Shown piece after piece: positions 15,987 to 25,574 of a stretch of DNA of 64,000 nucleotides. The translations under genes and the position numbers were made by a program. The notes under the pieces are model-generated. The model did not search any database and was not told the origin of the DNA. It saw only the letters and a list, made by a program, of their open reading frames with translations. How positions within the stretch are numbered: position 1 is the first letter of the stretch; each line of letters begins with the position of its first letter. Origin of the DNA: an uncultured Oscillospiraceae bacterium (lineage in GTDB: Bacteria > Bacillota > Clostridia > Oscillospirales > Oscillospiraceae); assembly GCA_934512135.1 (NCBI GenBank), contig CAKSWT010000015.1, forward strand, positions 1 through 64,000, in the 5' to 3' direction.

Positions 15987-17090
15987 ATGGCTAACGTCAT
16001 TGGACTGCTTTCCACCAACTACACCGGCGAAAAATACGGAAAGCTCATTGCGGACCGGCCGGTGGCATCCATTCCCTTCGGCGGCCGGTATCGGCTCATC
16101 GACTTCCCCCTGTCCTCCATGGTGAACTCCGGCATTGATACCGTGGGCGTCATCACCCCCAGCAACTACCGCTCCCTGGCGGACCATCTGAATATGGGCC
16201 GGGAGTGGGGCCTCAATAAAAAGCAGGGGGGCATGTTCATGCTTCCCGGCGCCGTCCACGGCCTCAAGGACCTTCACGCCCGGTTTAGCCTTCGGGACGT
16301 GATTCTGAACCGGCAGTTTTTCCTCCGGGCCGACGAGGACACGGTGCTGATCTGCGCCGCAAACCGGATCTACAATATGGACTTCCGCCCGGCCATCGCC
16401 CAGCATCAGAAATCCGGTGCGGCGGCCACCCTGATCTATAAAACCATTCAGCACGGAGAAAGCGCCACCGGACTGTTCCTGACCATCGGCCCCGGAGGCC
16501 AGGTCACCGGCATCTCCGAGAAGGCAGTGGGGGAGGCCAACTGCTTCCTGGATTGCCTGCTGATTCAGCGAAAGCTGGTGCTGGACCTGATAGAGTGCTA
16601 TCAGAACCTGGGCTACATCGACATTATGGACATTCTGGCCGTCAATCTCGGCCAAATCCAGGTGGACACCTGGCGGTACACCGGCTATGAGCACGCAGTA
16701 GACCACTCCTGGGACTATATGCGGGTCAGTCAGGATCTCCTTCGCCCGGAGGTTCAGGCCGAGCTGTTCCAGCAGGACCGTCCCATCTACACCAAGACCC
16801 AGGACTCGCCCCCGGCCAAATATCTCCCCGGCGCCCAGGTGAAAAACTCCCTGATCGCCGCCAGCTGCATTCTGGAGGGCACGGTGGAAAACAGCATTCT
16901 CTTCCGCAGCGTGGAGATCGGCAAGGGTGCCGTGGTCCGGAACTGCATTCTGATGCAGCACTGCATCATCGGCGACGGCGCTGTGGTGGAAAATCTGATC
17001 TGCGACAAATATGTCACCATCAGCCCCAACGTACGGCTTTCCGGCAGTGAAAGCAAGCCCTTTGTCATTGGTAAACAGCAGACCCTTTGA
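15987..17090 (+). CDS. glgD: ADP-glucose pyrophosphorylase regulatory-type subunit
   Basis: A 367-residue GlgC homologue in which the P-loop-like GGxGxRL is replaced (SVIGLLSTNY type opening: MANVIGLLSTNYTGEKYG). It is therefore read as the non-catalytic partner that forms a heterotetramer with GlgC, as in many Firmicutes. The fold is otherwise retained (FGGRYRLIDFPLSSMVNSGI, C-terminal hexapeptide repeats). It follows glgC with AAAGGAGG upstream. Confidence 0.93.
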   Translation: MANVIGLLSTNYTGEKYGKLIADRPVASIPFGGRYRLIDFPLSSMVNSGIDTVGVITPSNYRSLADHLNMGREWGLNKKQGGMFMLPGAVHGLKDLHARFSLRDVILNRQFFLRADEDTVLICAANRIYNMDFRPAIAQHQKSGAAATLIYKTIQHGESATGLFLTIGPGGQVTGISEKAVGEANCFLDCLLIQRKLVLDLIECYQNLGYIDIMDILAVNLGQIQVDTWRYTGYEHAVDHSWDYMRVSQDLLRPEVQAELFQQDRPIYTKTQDSPPAKYLPGAQVKNSLIAASCILEGTVENSILFRSVEIGKGAVVRNCILMQHCIIGDGAVVENLICDKYVTISPNVRLSGSESKPFVIGKQQTL

Positions 17091-17128
17091 TCTGCCTTCC
17101 TCTTTGCTTTGGAAAGGAGTTTGATAGC

Positions 17129-18574
17129 ATGGCAACCAAAAAGCTTCAGGTGCTGTTTGCCGCCTTTGAAGCCGCCCCCTTCATCAAAACCGGCGGACTG
17201 GGAGATGTGGCCGGCAGCCTCCCCGGGGCCCTGAAGGGCCGAAACTGCGAAATTCGGGTGATTCTTCCGAAATTTCGCCAAATTCCCCAGGAATATCGGG
17301 ACAAGATGGAGCTGGTCACCACCTTTACCGTCCCGCTGGGCTGGCGGAACCAGTATTGCGGAATTCTCACCCTAAAGCTGGGAAAGATCCAATATTACTT
17401 TGTGGACAATGAGTTCTATTTTTACCGGGACAAGGTCTACGGCTACGGAGACGACTGTGAGCGGGTATCTTACTTCTCCAAGGCCATTTTGGAGTGCCTC
17501 CAGCATCTGCCGGATTTCTTCCCGGATATCATCCACGCCAACGACTGGCACACCTCCTTGATTCCTGTGTTCCTCCGGGAGCAGTATCAGCAGCTGGAGC
17601 AGTATCGGAAGATCCGCACGGTTTTCACCATTCACAATCTAAAGTTCCAGGGCATCTGCTGGAAGTTCTTCCTGGGCGATCTGCTGGGACTGCATGAATG
17701 CAAGAATGCCGCCGATCAGCTCCAGTGGGGCCATGATGCCATCAACTTTATGCAGAGCGCCCTTTATTATTCGGACTATATCACCACCGTCAGTCCCTCT
17801 TACGCCCAGGAGATCTGCACCCACGACTACGGCGAGGGCCTGGACGGGGTGCTCTCCCAGCGGAAGGACCGGCTTCAGGGTATCCTCAACGGCATCGACA
17901 CCGCAAAATACACCCCCAAAAAGGCCCCCTATCCCTTCTCCCCGGAGGATCTCTCCGGGAAGGCACAGTGCAAGGCCGCCCTACAGCAGGAGCTGGGGCT
18001 GCCGGTTCGGCCGGATGTGCCGCTGCTGGCGCTGATTTCCCGTCTGACCGACCAGAAGGGGCTGGATCTGCTGGCCGGCTGTCTGGGTCAGCTTCTGGGC
18101 GGCGATATTCAGCTGTGTATTTTGGGCACCGGAGATCAGCACTACGAGCATATGCTGGAGGGCGCCGCAGCCATGGCCCCTGGCAAAATGGCGGTCCGCC
18201 TGACCTTCGACGAGGCCCTGTCTCAGCGGATCTACGCCGGCGCGGACATCCTGCTGATGCCCTCGCTGTTTGAGCCCTGCGGCCTCAACCAGATGATCGC
18301 CATGGCCTACGGCACGCTGCCGGTGGTCCGGGAGACCGGCGGTCTGAAGGACAGCGTGGTCCCCTACAACAAATTCACCGGCGAGGGCAACGGCTTTGGC
18401 TTCCGGAATCCCAATCCCCAGGAGCTGGAGCAGTGTGTTTCCACCGCAGCGGCGCTGTACCGGGAGGACCCCGAGGCCTGGACAGCTCTACAGCATCAGG
18501 CCATGGCCCGGGACTTTGGCTGGAAGGCCAGTGCAAAACAATACATGGCCATTTACCGAATGCTCACCAAGTAA
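17129..18574 (+). CDS. glgA: Glycogen synthase (ADP-glucose)
   Basis: A 481-residue GT5 glycosyltransferase that extends alpha-1,4-glucan from ADP-glucose. The N-terminal EAAPFIKTGGLGDVAGSLP contains the KTGGL substrate loop. The C-terminal domain has the conserved PSLFEPCGLNQMIAMAYGTLPVVRE box (shown here in full as positions about 374-398 of the product; key residues E-P-C-G-L). I start at the ATG at 17129 with AAGGAG nine bases upstream; an earlier start at 17087 overlaps the glgD stop and lacks a ribosome site. Confidence 0.95.
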   Translation: MATKKLQVLFAAFEAAPFIKTGGLGDVAGSLPGALKGRNCEIRVILPKFRQIPQEYRDKMELVTTFTVPLGWRNQYCGILTLKLGKIQYYFVDNEFYFYRDKVYGYGDDCERVSYFSKAILECLQHLPDFFPDIIHANDWHTSLIPVFLREQYQQLEQYRKIRTVFTIHNLKFQGICWKFFLGDLLGLHECKNAADQLQWGHDAINFMQSALYYSDYITTVSPSYAQEICTHDYGEGLDGVLSQRKDRLQGILNGIDTAKYTPKKAPYPFSPEDLSGKAQCKAALQQELGLPVRPDVPLLALISRLTDQKGLDLLAGCLGQLLGGDIQLCILGTGDQHYEHMLEGAAAMAPGKMAVRLTFDEALSQRIYAGADILLMPSLFEPCGLNQMIAMAYGTLPVVRETGGLKDSVVPYNKFTGEGNGFGFRNPNPQELEQCVSTAAALYREDPEAWTALQHQAMARDFGWKASAKQYMAIYRMLTK

Positions 18575-18580
18575 CCCAAG

Positions 18581-18612
18581 CCCCTCGGTGGTCTCGCCGA
18601 GGGGCTTTGACC
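18581..18612 (+). terminator. Hairpin between glgA and the amylase fusion (partial attenuator)
   Basis: CCCCTCGG-TGGTCTCG-CCGAGGGG with only a CTTTGA tail. The weak T-run suggests partial termination or mRNA processing that lowers expression of the distal gene. Confidence 0.6.
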
Positions 18613-18648
18613 GTCTGGCCTGTGCCGACGAATATTCCGGAGGTTTTT

Positions 18649-21600
18649 ATGTTTCTCTATCACAATTCCCGGCAAATCGCCTATCGTGACCCCTTTGGCG
18701 CCGCCCCGGTGGGCAGCCAAGTCACCCTGTCCCTGGACGCCGCCGTCCCGGAGGGGACTGCTGTAATGCTTCGGCTTTGGCAGGAGGGGGAGACCCTGCT
18801 TCCCATGGTCCCCGCCGGGGAAAACCGGTGGACCTGTCGCCTGACTCTGCCGGAGCAGGCCGGTCTGCTTTGGTATTACTTTGTGGTGGAGACCCCGGAG
18901 GGGACCCTCTACTATGGGAAAACACCCCACTGCACCGGAGGCTGCGGCGCGGTCACCAGCACCCCTCCGGACTCCTGGCAGATCACCGTTTATGTGCCCC
19001 AGCCCCTTCCGGATTGGTACCAGAACGCCGTGGCCTATCAGATTTTCCCGGATCGTTTCCACCGGGGCCGAGACTGGCAGACCCGGCAGCAGAACGCCGC
19101 CCACCGGGCCGGATGGAAGGGGAGCCACCGTCTGGTGGTGCAGGACTGGAATGACAAGCCCTTTTACTGCAAGGACAGCCAGGGCCGGGTCACCCGCTGG
19201 CCGTTTTTCGGCGGGACCCTGGAGGGAATCCGGGAAAAGCTCCCCTACCTGAAATCCCTGGGCATCGGCGTACTGTATCTGAACCCCATTTTTACCGCCT
19301 CCAGCAACCACAAATACGACACCGGCGACTACCTCACCATTGATCCGGGATTTGGCGACCGGGAGAGCTTTCAGCGGCTCTGCCGGGAGGCAGAAGCCGC
19401 CGGGATCCGCATTCTCCTGGACGGCGTATTCAGCCACACCGGCGACGACAGCATCTATTTCAACCGCTGGGGGAACTATCCCGATCCCGGCGCCTTTGCC
19501 CAGTCCGGCAGTCCCTATGACAGCTGGTATCGGTTCGGGACCCAGTATCCCTGCGGCTATGAGAGCTGGTGGGGGGTGGACTCCCTGCCGGACGTAGAGG
19601 AAACGGACCCGGGCTACCAGGATTTTATCTGCGGACCGAAGGGCGTGATTCGGACCTGGCTGGGGCTGGGCGCCTCGGGCTGGCGGCTGGATGTGGCAGA
19701 CGAGCTGCCAGACAGCTTTATCCGCCGGATTCGCCAGGCGGGCCTTGCGGAGCGCTCCGACGCCCTGCTGCTGGGCGAGGTGTGGGAGGATGCCAGCAAT
19801 AAGGTCAGCTACAACGTGCTCCGGCCCTATCTTCTGGGCCACGAGCTGGACTGCACCATGCACTATCCCTTCCGCACCGGAACCACGGCCTTTCTGCTCA
19901 GCCGGATAGACGCCCAGGCCCTGGCCCACCAGCTGGACACCATCCGGGAAAATTATCCTCCCTCCGCCCTGTATGGGGCCCTGAATCTAATCGGCTCCCA
20001 CGACACCCCGCGGATTCTAACCGTGCTGGGGGAAGCCCCGGATGATCTCAGCCCGCAGCAGCAGGAGGAGTACACCCTGCCCCCTGCGCAGCGGGAGCTG
20101 GCCCTTCGGCGGCTTCGCCTGCTCCAGGTCCTACAGTTCACCTCCCCGGGCGTCCCCTGTGTCTACTATGGCGATGAGGCGGGCATGGAGGGCTTTGCCG
20201 ACCCCCTGAACCGGGGAGCCTTTCCCTGGGGTCACCAGGCGGAGGACCTCACCGCCCAGGTGCGGATTCTCTCCCAGCTTCGCCAGGAGTATCCGGTGCT
20301 GATTCACGGCACCGTGACCTACCATGCCCCGGACCCGGACCTGTTCTCCATGGAGCGGTCCCTGGAGGAGGTTACAGTGCAGGTTTATGTAAACCGTTCC
20401 TCCTGCCGCAGTCTTTCTCTGAACCTAAGCGCCCAGGTTTTGGACTTGCTGACCGACCGGGTCTGGGGCCCGGGGGAGACCTTCCTGCTGCCGCCGCTGT
20501 CCGCCGCCGTACTGTACCGGGAGGGCGCAGACCCGGCCTGCTTCTCCCCGTTGCCCGCCGCCGCCCAATCTCCGAAGGGAAGGGGCCTGCTGTGCCCCCT
20601 GTTCTCTCTGCCTGGAACGGCCCCCACCGGTACCATTGCCGACGGTCTGGAATTCCTGGACGTACTCCACCGGGGCCGGTGGAAGAACTGGATGCTGCTC
20701 CCTCTCTGTCCTCCCGGACTGGGGAATTCCCCCTACTCCAGCCCCTGCGTCTTTGCCGGAGACCCTCGATTGATCTCTCCAGACCTGCCTGTGGACCCCG
20801 AAGGATTTGCGGCCTTCTGCCAAGAAAATTCCTACTGGCTGGAGGACTATGCCCTGTTTACCGCCCTCCACCGGACCTATGATCTGCCCTGGCAGGACTG
20901 GCCTCAGGAGGCCCGGGACCGTCTGGACCTGGCTGCACTGCGGCAGCGGTATGCCCAGGAGATCCACCAGGTCCAAATGGCCCAATACCGCTTTTTCGCC
21001 CAGTGGGAACAGCTGCATACCAAAGCCCGCTCCCTGGGGATCTCCCTGATCGGCGATCTCCCCATTTACGCCGCCCTGGACAGCGCGGAAACCTGGGCCC
21101 ATCGGGAGCAGTTCCAGCTGGATTCCCAGGGCTATCCCACCATGCGCTCCGGCTGTCCTCCGGACTATTTTAGCCCCCAAGGCCAGGACTGGGGCAACCC
21201 CCTCTATTGCTGGCCTGTGATGACCGCCGATGGCTACACCTGGTGGAAGCAGCGGCTTCATCAGGCCTTCCGCTGCTATGACTTTGTGCGGCTGGATCAC
21301 TTCCGCTCCTTTGCGGCCTACTATGCCATTCCTGCCAGAAGCACCGCCAGAGACGGCCACTGGATGAAAGGGGCCGGTGTGGAATTCTTCCGGGAAATGG
21401 CCCGAGAATTTGGTGCCCTTCCCATTGTGGCCGAGGATCTGGGGGCGCTGGACAGTCAGGTATCCGTACTGCTCCGGCACACCGGGCTCTCCGGCATGGA
21501 CGTCTGGCAGTTCTCCCAAGAGGACATGGCACAGCGCACGCCGGAGGAGGCCGCCCATCGGGTGTTCTTCTCCGGCACCCACGACAATCAGACCCTGGTC

Positions 21601-21819
21601 GGTTTTCTCCGGGACACCGGCGATTCCCGGTCCTCCGCAGACATCCTTCAGTGGCTGCTTCAGGCGCCCGCAGGAGCGGTGATTCTGCCGGTGCAGGACC
21701 TGTTGGGTCTGGATGACACCGCGCGAATCAATGTTCCCGGCGTTCCCCAGGGAAACTGGACCTGGCGTATGACAAAATCCCAGCTCCAGGCCCTGGGCTC
21801 CGGGGGGATTCTGGGGTAA
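18649..21819 (+). CDS. Fusion of GH13 alpha-amylase/neopullulanase and GH77 4-alpha-glucanotransferase
   Basis: A 1056-residue two-enzyme protein. Residues about 1-120 are a starch-binding-like beta domain. The GH13 barrel (about 125-610) has FPDRFHRGRDW, a nucleophile aspartate in GWRLDVADELPD, an acid/base glutamate in LLGEVWEDAS and the aspartate in LIGSHDTPR. From about residue 650 a MalQ-like GH77 domain follows: LLPLCPPGLGNSPYSS, ISLIGDLPIYAALDS, nucleophile in VRLDHFRSFAAYYAIPA, acid/base in PIVAEDLGALDS, and GTHDNQTLVGFLRD. Both active sites look complete. It likely trims and disproportionates dextrins for GlgP. No signal peptide is present, so it acts inside the cell. The ATG at 18649 follows CCGGAGG by five bases; the longer frame from 18433 overlaps glgA and is rejected. 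Confidence 0.92.
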   Translation: MFLYHNSRQIAYRDPFGAAPVGSQVTLSLDAAVPEGTAVMLRLWQEGETLLPMVPAGENRWTCRLTLPEQAGLLWYYFVVETPEGTLYYGKTPHCTGGCGAVTSTPPDSWQITVYVPQPLPDWYQNAVAYQIFPDRFHRGRDWQTRQQNAAHRAGWKGSHRLVVQDWNDKPFYCKDSQGRVTRWPFFGGTLEGIREKLPYLKSLGIGVLYLNPIFTASSNHKYDTGDYLTIDPGFGDRESFQRLCREAEAAGIRILLDGVFSHTGDDSIYFNRWGNYPDPGAFAQSGSPYDSWYRFGTQYPCGYESWWGVDSLPDVEETDPGYQDFICGPKGVIRTWLGLGASGWRLDVADELPDSFIRRIRQAGLAERSDALLLGEVWEDASNKVSYNVLRPYLLGHELDCTMHYPFRTGTTAFLLSRIDAQALAHQLDTIRENYPPSALYGALNLIGSHDTPRILTVLGEAPDDLSPQQQEEYTLPPAQRELALRRLRLLQVLQFTSPGVPCVYYGDEAGMEGFADPLNRGAFPWGHQAEDLTAQVRILSQLRQEYPVLIHGTVTYHAPDPDLFSMERSLEEVTVQVYVNRSSCRSLSLNLSAQVLDLLTDRVWGPGETFLLPPLSAAVLYREGADPACFSPLPAAAQSPKGRGLLCPLFSLPGTAPTGTIADGLEFLDVLHRGRWKNWMLLPLCPPGLGNSPYSSPCVFAGDPRLISPDLPVDPEGFAAFCQENSYWLEDYALFTALHRTYDLPWQDWPQEARDRLDLAALRQRYAQEIHQVQMAQYRFFAQWEQLHTKARSLGISLIGDLPIYAALDSAETWAHREQFQLDSQGYPTMRSGCPPDYFSPQGQDWGNPLYCWPVMTADGYTWWKQRLHQAFRCYDFVRLDHFRSFAAYYAIPARSTARDGHWMKGAGVEFFREMAREFGALPIVAEDLGALDSQVSVLLRHTGLSGMDVWQFSQEDMAQRTPEEAAHRVFFSGTHDNQTLVGFLRDTGDSRSSADILQWLLQAPAGAVILPVQDLLGLDDTARINVPGVPQGNWTWRMTKSQLQALGSGGILG

Positions 21820-21877
21820 AGATGTACCTGTCCCCACCTTTTCTTCACAAAATCCACATATTTCTCCCTTCCCTCCC

Positions 21878-21906
21878 TTGCGTCACGGCGGATTTTCCGC
21901 TATAAT
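21878..21906 (+). promoter_or_regulatory. Promoter of the first CoA-transferase gene
   Basis: TTGCGT (21878-21883), 17-base spacer, TATAAT (21901-21906). It leaves a leader of roughly 105 bases before the ATG with a possible 6-bp AACTGC/GCAGTT pairing. Confidence 0.75.
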
Positions 21907-22018
21907 AACATTTATTGAATAAACTGCGACCCCATAGCATCCCGCGGTATCAATAGAACTCTGCAGTTGAAATGGTATCCCATTCATTTCCTCCTGCAAA
22001 TCTGAGGAGCGTTAGAAG

Positions 22019-23317
22019 ATGACAAAGGAAGAACTGTATCAGTCAAAATTCATTACCGTTCAGCAAGCCCTGGACATGGTCCAGGACGGCGACATTGTAT
22101 ATCACGGCTTCTACGGCAACGAACCGAGAAACCTGCTGCGTCAATTCCACACCATCGCCGACCGGGTCAATCATGTGGACATCTGGTGCACCAATCCCGA
22201 CGAAGAATACCAGTTTATCACCGACGACTCCCTGGGCAACAAGATTGAGGTCTACAGCGTGTTCTACGGCCCCCTGCTGCGGCGGGTCCACAGCTCCGGC
22301 CGCATCCACTATGTGCCCCACCACATCCATGCGGCGGTGCCCATGATCAAGGAGTGCGGCGCTACCCCCAACGTATTTTTTGCCTCTGTCACACCCCCGG
22401 ACGAGTATGGCTACGTCTATATGTCCGGCAGCCAGCAAACCGAGGCCGAGGTCTTTGAGATTTGCGACCTGAAGATCTTTGAGGTCAACGAGAACCTGCC
22501 CCACGTCTACGGCACCACCCGTATCCCGCTGGAGAAGGTGGACTACTTCATCAAGGCCGACAACCCCATCTCCGAGCCCCCCAACTATCCCATTCCGGAC
22601 GTGCTGTGGACGCTGGCCGAGAAGGTGGCCTCTCTGGTGGATGACGGCGACACCATCCAGCTGGGCTTCGGCGGCCTGCCCCACGCAGTGGCGGAAAAGC
22701 TCCGGGACAAGAAGGACCTGGGCGTTCACACGGAGATGTTCTCCAACTCCCTGTACCACCTGATGGACGCGGGCGTCATTACCAATGACCGCAAGACCAT
22801 CAACCGGGGCAAGGCGGTCTGCGCCTTCTGCTGGGGTGACAAGGATTTCAATAAGTTCATCGACCACAACCCCGCCATCGAGATGCGCCCCACCAGCTAC
22901 ACCAACGACCCCAACACCATCATGGCCCACGACAACCTGGTGTCCATCAACTCCGCCCTGCAGATCGACCTGACGGGCCAGGTCTGCTCCGAGTCCCTGG
23001 GCACTCAGATCTTCTCGGGCACCGGCGGCGCCACGGATTTCGCCTACGGCGCCTTCCACTCCAAGGGCGGCAAGGGCATCATTGCCATGACCTCCACCGC
23101 CAAGGGCGGCACCATCTCCCGGATTGCGCCCACCCTGACCCCCGGCTCCATTGTGTCCATCCAGCGGAACATCGTGGACTATGTGGTCACGGAGTACGGC
23201 ATCGCCCACCTACGGCATCTGCCCATCCATAAGCGGGTTCAGGAGCTGATAAAAATTGCCCACCCGGATTTCCGGGAGGAGCTGAAAAAAGAAGCCGAAC
23301 GGCTGATGTTCTGGTAA
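22019..23317 (+). CDS. Acetyl-CoA hydrolase/transferase-family CoA transferase (butyryl/4-hydroxybutyrate-type)
   Basis: A 432-residue CoA transferase of the family that includes butyryl-CoA:acetate, propionyl-CoA and 4-hydroxybutyrate CoA transferases. The catalytic glutamate lies in GVHTEMFSNSLYHLMDAGVI. The glycine-rich oxyanion loop is GTGGATDFAYGAF, and EYGIAHLRHLPIHKR is the C-terminal block. It moves CoA between acyl groups and acetate, which in this kind of organism ends butyrate production. The exact acyl substrate cannot be told from sequence by eye. A second family member is at 49122-50420 on the opposite strand with about the same length. Confidence 0.88.
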   Translation: MTKEELYQSKFITVQQALDMVQDGDIVYHGFYGNEPRNLLRQFHTIADRVNHVDIWCTNPDEEYQFITDDSLGNKIEVYSVFYGPLLRRVHSSGRIHYVPHHIHAAVPMIKECGATPNVFFASVTPPDEYGYVYMSGSQQTEAEVFEICDLKIFEVNENLPHVYGTTRIPLEKVDYFIKADNPISEPPNYPIPDVLWTLAEKVASLVDDGDTIQLGFGGLPHAVAEKLRDKKDLGVHTEMFSNSLYHLMDAGVITNDRKTINRGKAVCAFCWGDKDFNKFIDHNPAIEMRPTSYTNDPNTIMAHDNLVSINSALQIDLTGQVCSESLGTQIFSGTGGATDFAYGAFHSKGGKGIIAMTSTAKGGTISRIAPTLTPGSIVSIQRNIVDYVVTEYGIAHLRHLPIHKRVQELIKIAHPDFREELKKEAERLMFW

Positions 23318-23324
23318 TACAAAG

Positions 23325-23362
23325 CCTCCCTGATTGGTCGCTTCCAATCAGGGAGGTTTTCT
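23325..23362 (+). terminator. Terminator of the CoA-transferase gene
   Basis: CCTCCCTGATTGG-TCGCTT-CCAATCAGGGAGG (23325-23356) followed by TTTTCTTCT. Confidence 0.92.
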
Positions 23363-23376
23363 TCTGAAAAGGAGGT

Positions 23377-25359
23377 TTATCCGTTGGGCGGTGCCATACC
23401 CCCGGGGCCGCCGGGTCCGCCTCCTGGGCCGGGGAAGCCAAAGCCGCCGCTGCCCAGAGAGGTAATGGTGTCCGTCAGCGTCAGTTCTGCGGTTTCCGTG
23501 CCGCAGGTGAGGGTATAGGTCTCACCCACCGTCAGCTCCGGCAGACTGATTACCACATTGTTAAAGCTCTTGGTCATGGTGGTGCGCACCAGCACATTGC
23601 CGTGGGCATCTGCCAGGGTCACCTCGCTGCCCGCCGCAATGGTGGTGCCAAAGGTATACATAACACTGGCCTGGGTGGAGGAGCTGTCGAAGTTCTGCGC
23701 CATGCCCGAGGCTCCTGCCACCACCAGGGTGCCGCCATTGATCTGTCCGGTGGTGGTATAGTCCAGACCACCGTTCATGGACTCCGACGGGCCGGACACA
23801 TAGATCTCACCGCCGTCCACAAACAGTGCCCCATTGGAGTCGATTCCGTCGCCGCCGGCATCCACCTGAAGCCGGCCTCCGGTGATGTGGATGTAATAGT
23901 CCGCCTCCTCCAGCGTCTCCGCCTTGCCCTCGGCGCCGGGACCCATAAAGGCAAAGTCCGTATCGGCAGAGCTGCCCCCCGCCGCGTTGAGCCCGTCATC
24001 CGACGCCACCAGGGAAACCTCCCCGCCGGAAATGGTGATAAACACCGCCTCCAGGCCCTCATAGCTCTGGGAAATGGAGATGGTTCCCCCTGTGATGTTC
24101 AGGGTATCGTCCGAATGGAAGCCGTCGTCCCCTGTGGCCACATGGATCTGGGCCTCCTGCTCAATGGTCATGGTCCCGGCACAGTGCAGGGCGTCATCCA
24201 TACAGTCCAGGTTGATTGTGCCCCCGGAAACCCGCAAATCCCCATGGGATTTCAGGCCCTTGGCGCTGACGTCATCCTCCTCATCTGCATTGTTTGTATC
24301 AAACCAGCCAGGGAACCCAAAGTTCTCTGTGTGTTCCGGGGCATTGGCCGCTCCGCCGCCGGTGGTGATATTCAGGCTGCCCCCGGCGACCGTGAGCTCG
24401 GTTCCTGCCTGCACCCCATCCTCCTGGGCGTCAACGGTCAGGGTAAAGGGGTTGTCCACCTGGTAATCGTCCACCTGCGACATTCCCAGCATAACCGTCC
24501 CCTCGGATTGAATGCCGTCCTCCTGGGCGGTGACGGTAACCTGGCAGTCTCCCAGGATAATCAGCGAGCTCTCCGCCTTGATGCCATCCTCTCCCGCCGT
24601 AACGCTGACGGTTCCGCTTTCTATGAGGACATTTCCCATGTCCTGGTCCTTGTCATTGTTGGACTGGATCCCGTCCTCTCCGGCCTGGATGGTCAGGGTT
24701 CCTCCGGAGATCTGTACGGAATCCTTTCCTTTGAGACCGTCGCCAACGGAATGGAGCGTATAGACGCCGTCCCCGGACACCGTGACATTGTCCTTCCCGT
24801 GAATGGCCATGTCATAATTTCCGTTCACGGTGAGGGATCCGGCCCCGCAGAAGGTCAAATCGTCCTTGGAGAAGATTGCCGCATCCGGCTCGTCCTCCTC
24901 CGCTCCAAGGACATAGTCCGTCCCGTCTGTCACCGTATTCTCCGACCCCTGGGCCAGCTCCACGATGACCAGGCCCCGGGTGATGCAGATGGGCGCAGTG
25001 GTGGAGCAGGTGATATCCACCCCATCCAAAATCAGCCGGATTTCCTCGTCCTTTTCCGCCTCCACCAGGACGCTTCCATCCTGGAGCGTACCGGAGAGAC
25101 GGTAGACCCCCTTCTGGGAGATCGTCACCCCGGAGGCCGTGGCCTTGGCCCCCGGGCCGTCCACCGCAGTGGTGTCACCGTCAAAGGTGATGGCCGTCTC
25201 CTCCTGGGAGACCTCCTCCCGGGAGGATTCCACCTGAGGCTCCGCCGACACGCCGGACCCTTGGCGCTCCGGCACCGATTCCGTCTGCTTTGCGGTGCAG
25301 CCGGTCAGCCCGACACAGAGCAGTCCCGCCAGAATCACCGCCAGTTTCTGTTGATTCAT
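23377..25359 (-). CDS. Secreted carbohydrate-binding-domain (DUF4353-like) lipoprotein
   Basis: A 660-residue exported lipoprotein. A signal peptide ends in the lipobox LTGC (about residue 21). It is followed by an Asp/Gly-rich repetitive body of parallel-beta type, in which units such as QEDGIQS, AGEDGIKAE, GGDGIDSNG and DDGFHSDD recur every 20-40 residues. The C-terminus is a Gly/Pro-rich tail (FPGPGGGPGGPGG). The repeat style matches DUF4353 carbohydrate-binding-domain proteins often found near CotH-like genes. It is expected to sit on the cell surface, perhaps binding polysaccharide and Ca2+. No enzyme motif is visible. Confidence 0.78.
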   Translation of the reverse strand: MNQQKLAVILAGLLCVGLTGCTAKQTESVPERQGSGVSAEPQVESSREEVSQEETAITFDGDTTAVDGPGAKATASGVTISQKGVYRLSGTLQDGSVLVEAEKDEEIRLILDGVDITCSTTAPICITRGLVIVELAQGSENTVTDGTDYVLGAEEDEPDAAIFSKDDLTFCGAGSLTVNGNYDMAIHGKDNVTVSGDGVYTLHSVGDGLKGKDSVQISGGTLTIQAGEDGIQSNNDKDQDMGNVLIESGTVSVTAGEDGIKAESSLIILGDCQVTVTAQEDGIQSEGTVMLGMSQVDDYQVDNPFTLTVDAQEDGVQAGTELTVAGGSLNITTGGGAANAPEHTENFGFPGWFDTNNADEEDDVSAKGLKSHGDLRVSGGTINLDCMDDALHCAGTMTIEQEAQIHVATGDDGFHSDDTLNITGGTISISQSYEGLEAVFITISGGEVSLVASDDGLNAAGGSSADTDFAFMGPGAEGKAETLEEADYYIHITGGRLQVDAGGDGIDSNGALFVDGGEIYVSGPSESMNGGLDYTTTGQINGGTLVVAGASGMAQNFDSSSTQASVMYTFGTTIAAGSEVTLADAHGNVLVRTTMTKSFNNVVISLPELTVGETYTLTCGTETAELTLTDTITSLGSGGFGFPGPGGGPGGPGGMAPPNG

Positions 25360-25526
25360 AGGTCATACACTTCCCTTCTAACATTCTGGGAGCTTCAGGA
25401 TCCTGGCCGGGCTCCAGCAGGATCCGTGTCCACATTATATCAGGAATCCGGGCAAAGAAAAGGGGATTCCCAGGAATTCCACGCAAAATTAACGGTTCCG
25501 ATACAAATCGAACAGGGTTTCCACAC

Positions 25527-25561
25527 AAAAGGACGCGCCACAGCTTCCTGTGACGCGTCCA
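25527..25561 (-). terminator. Terminator of the beta-helix gene at 25575
   Basis: Minus-strand GGACGCGTCACAG-GAAG-CTGTGGCGCGTCC (25531-25560; 13 pairs with one G-U) followed by TTTTGTG. Confidence 0.88.
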
Positions 25562-25574
25562 AGGCCTGTATTCT

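Noticed and set aside
23377..25359. Tandem DNA repeats or CRISPR in the repetitive lipoprotein gene
   Set aside because: The repetition is at protein level and irregular in DNA; no equal-length repeats with spacers.
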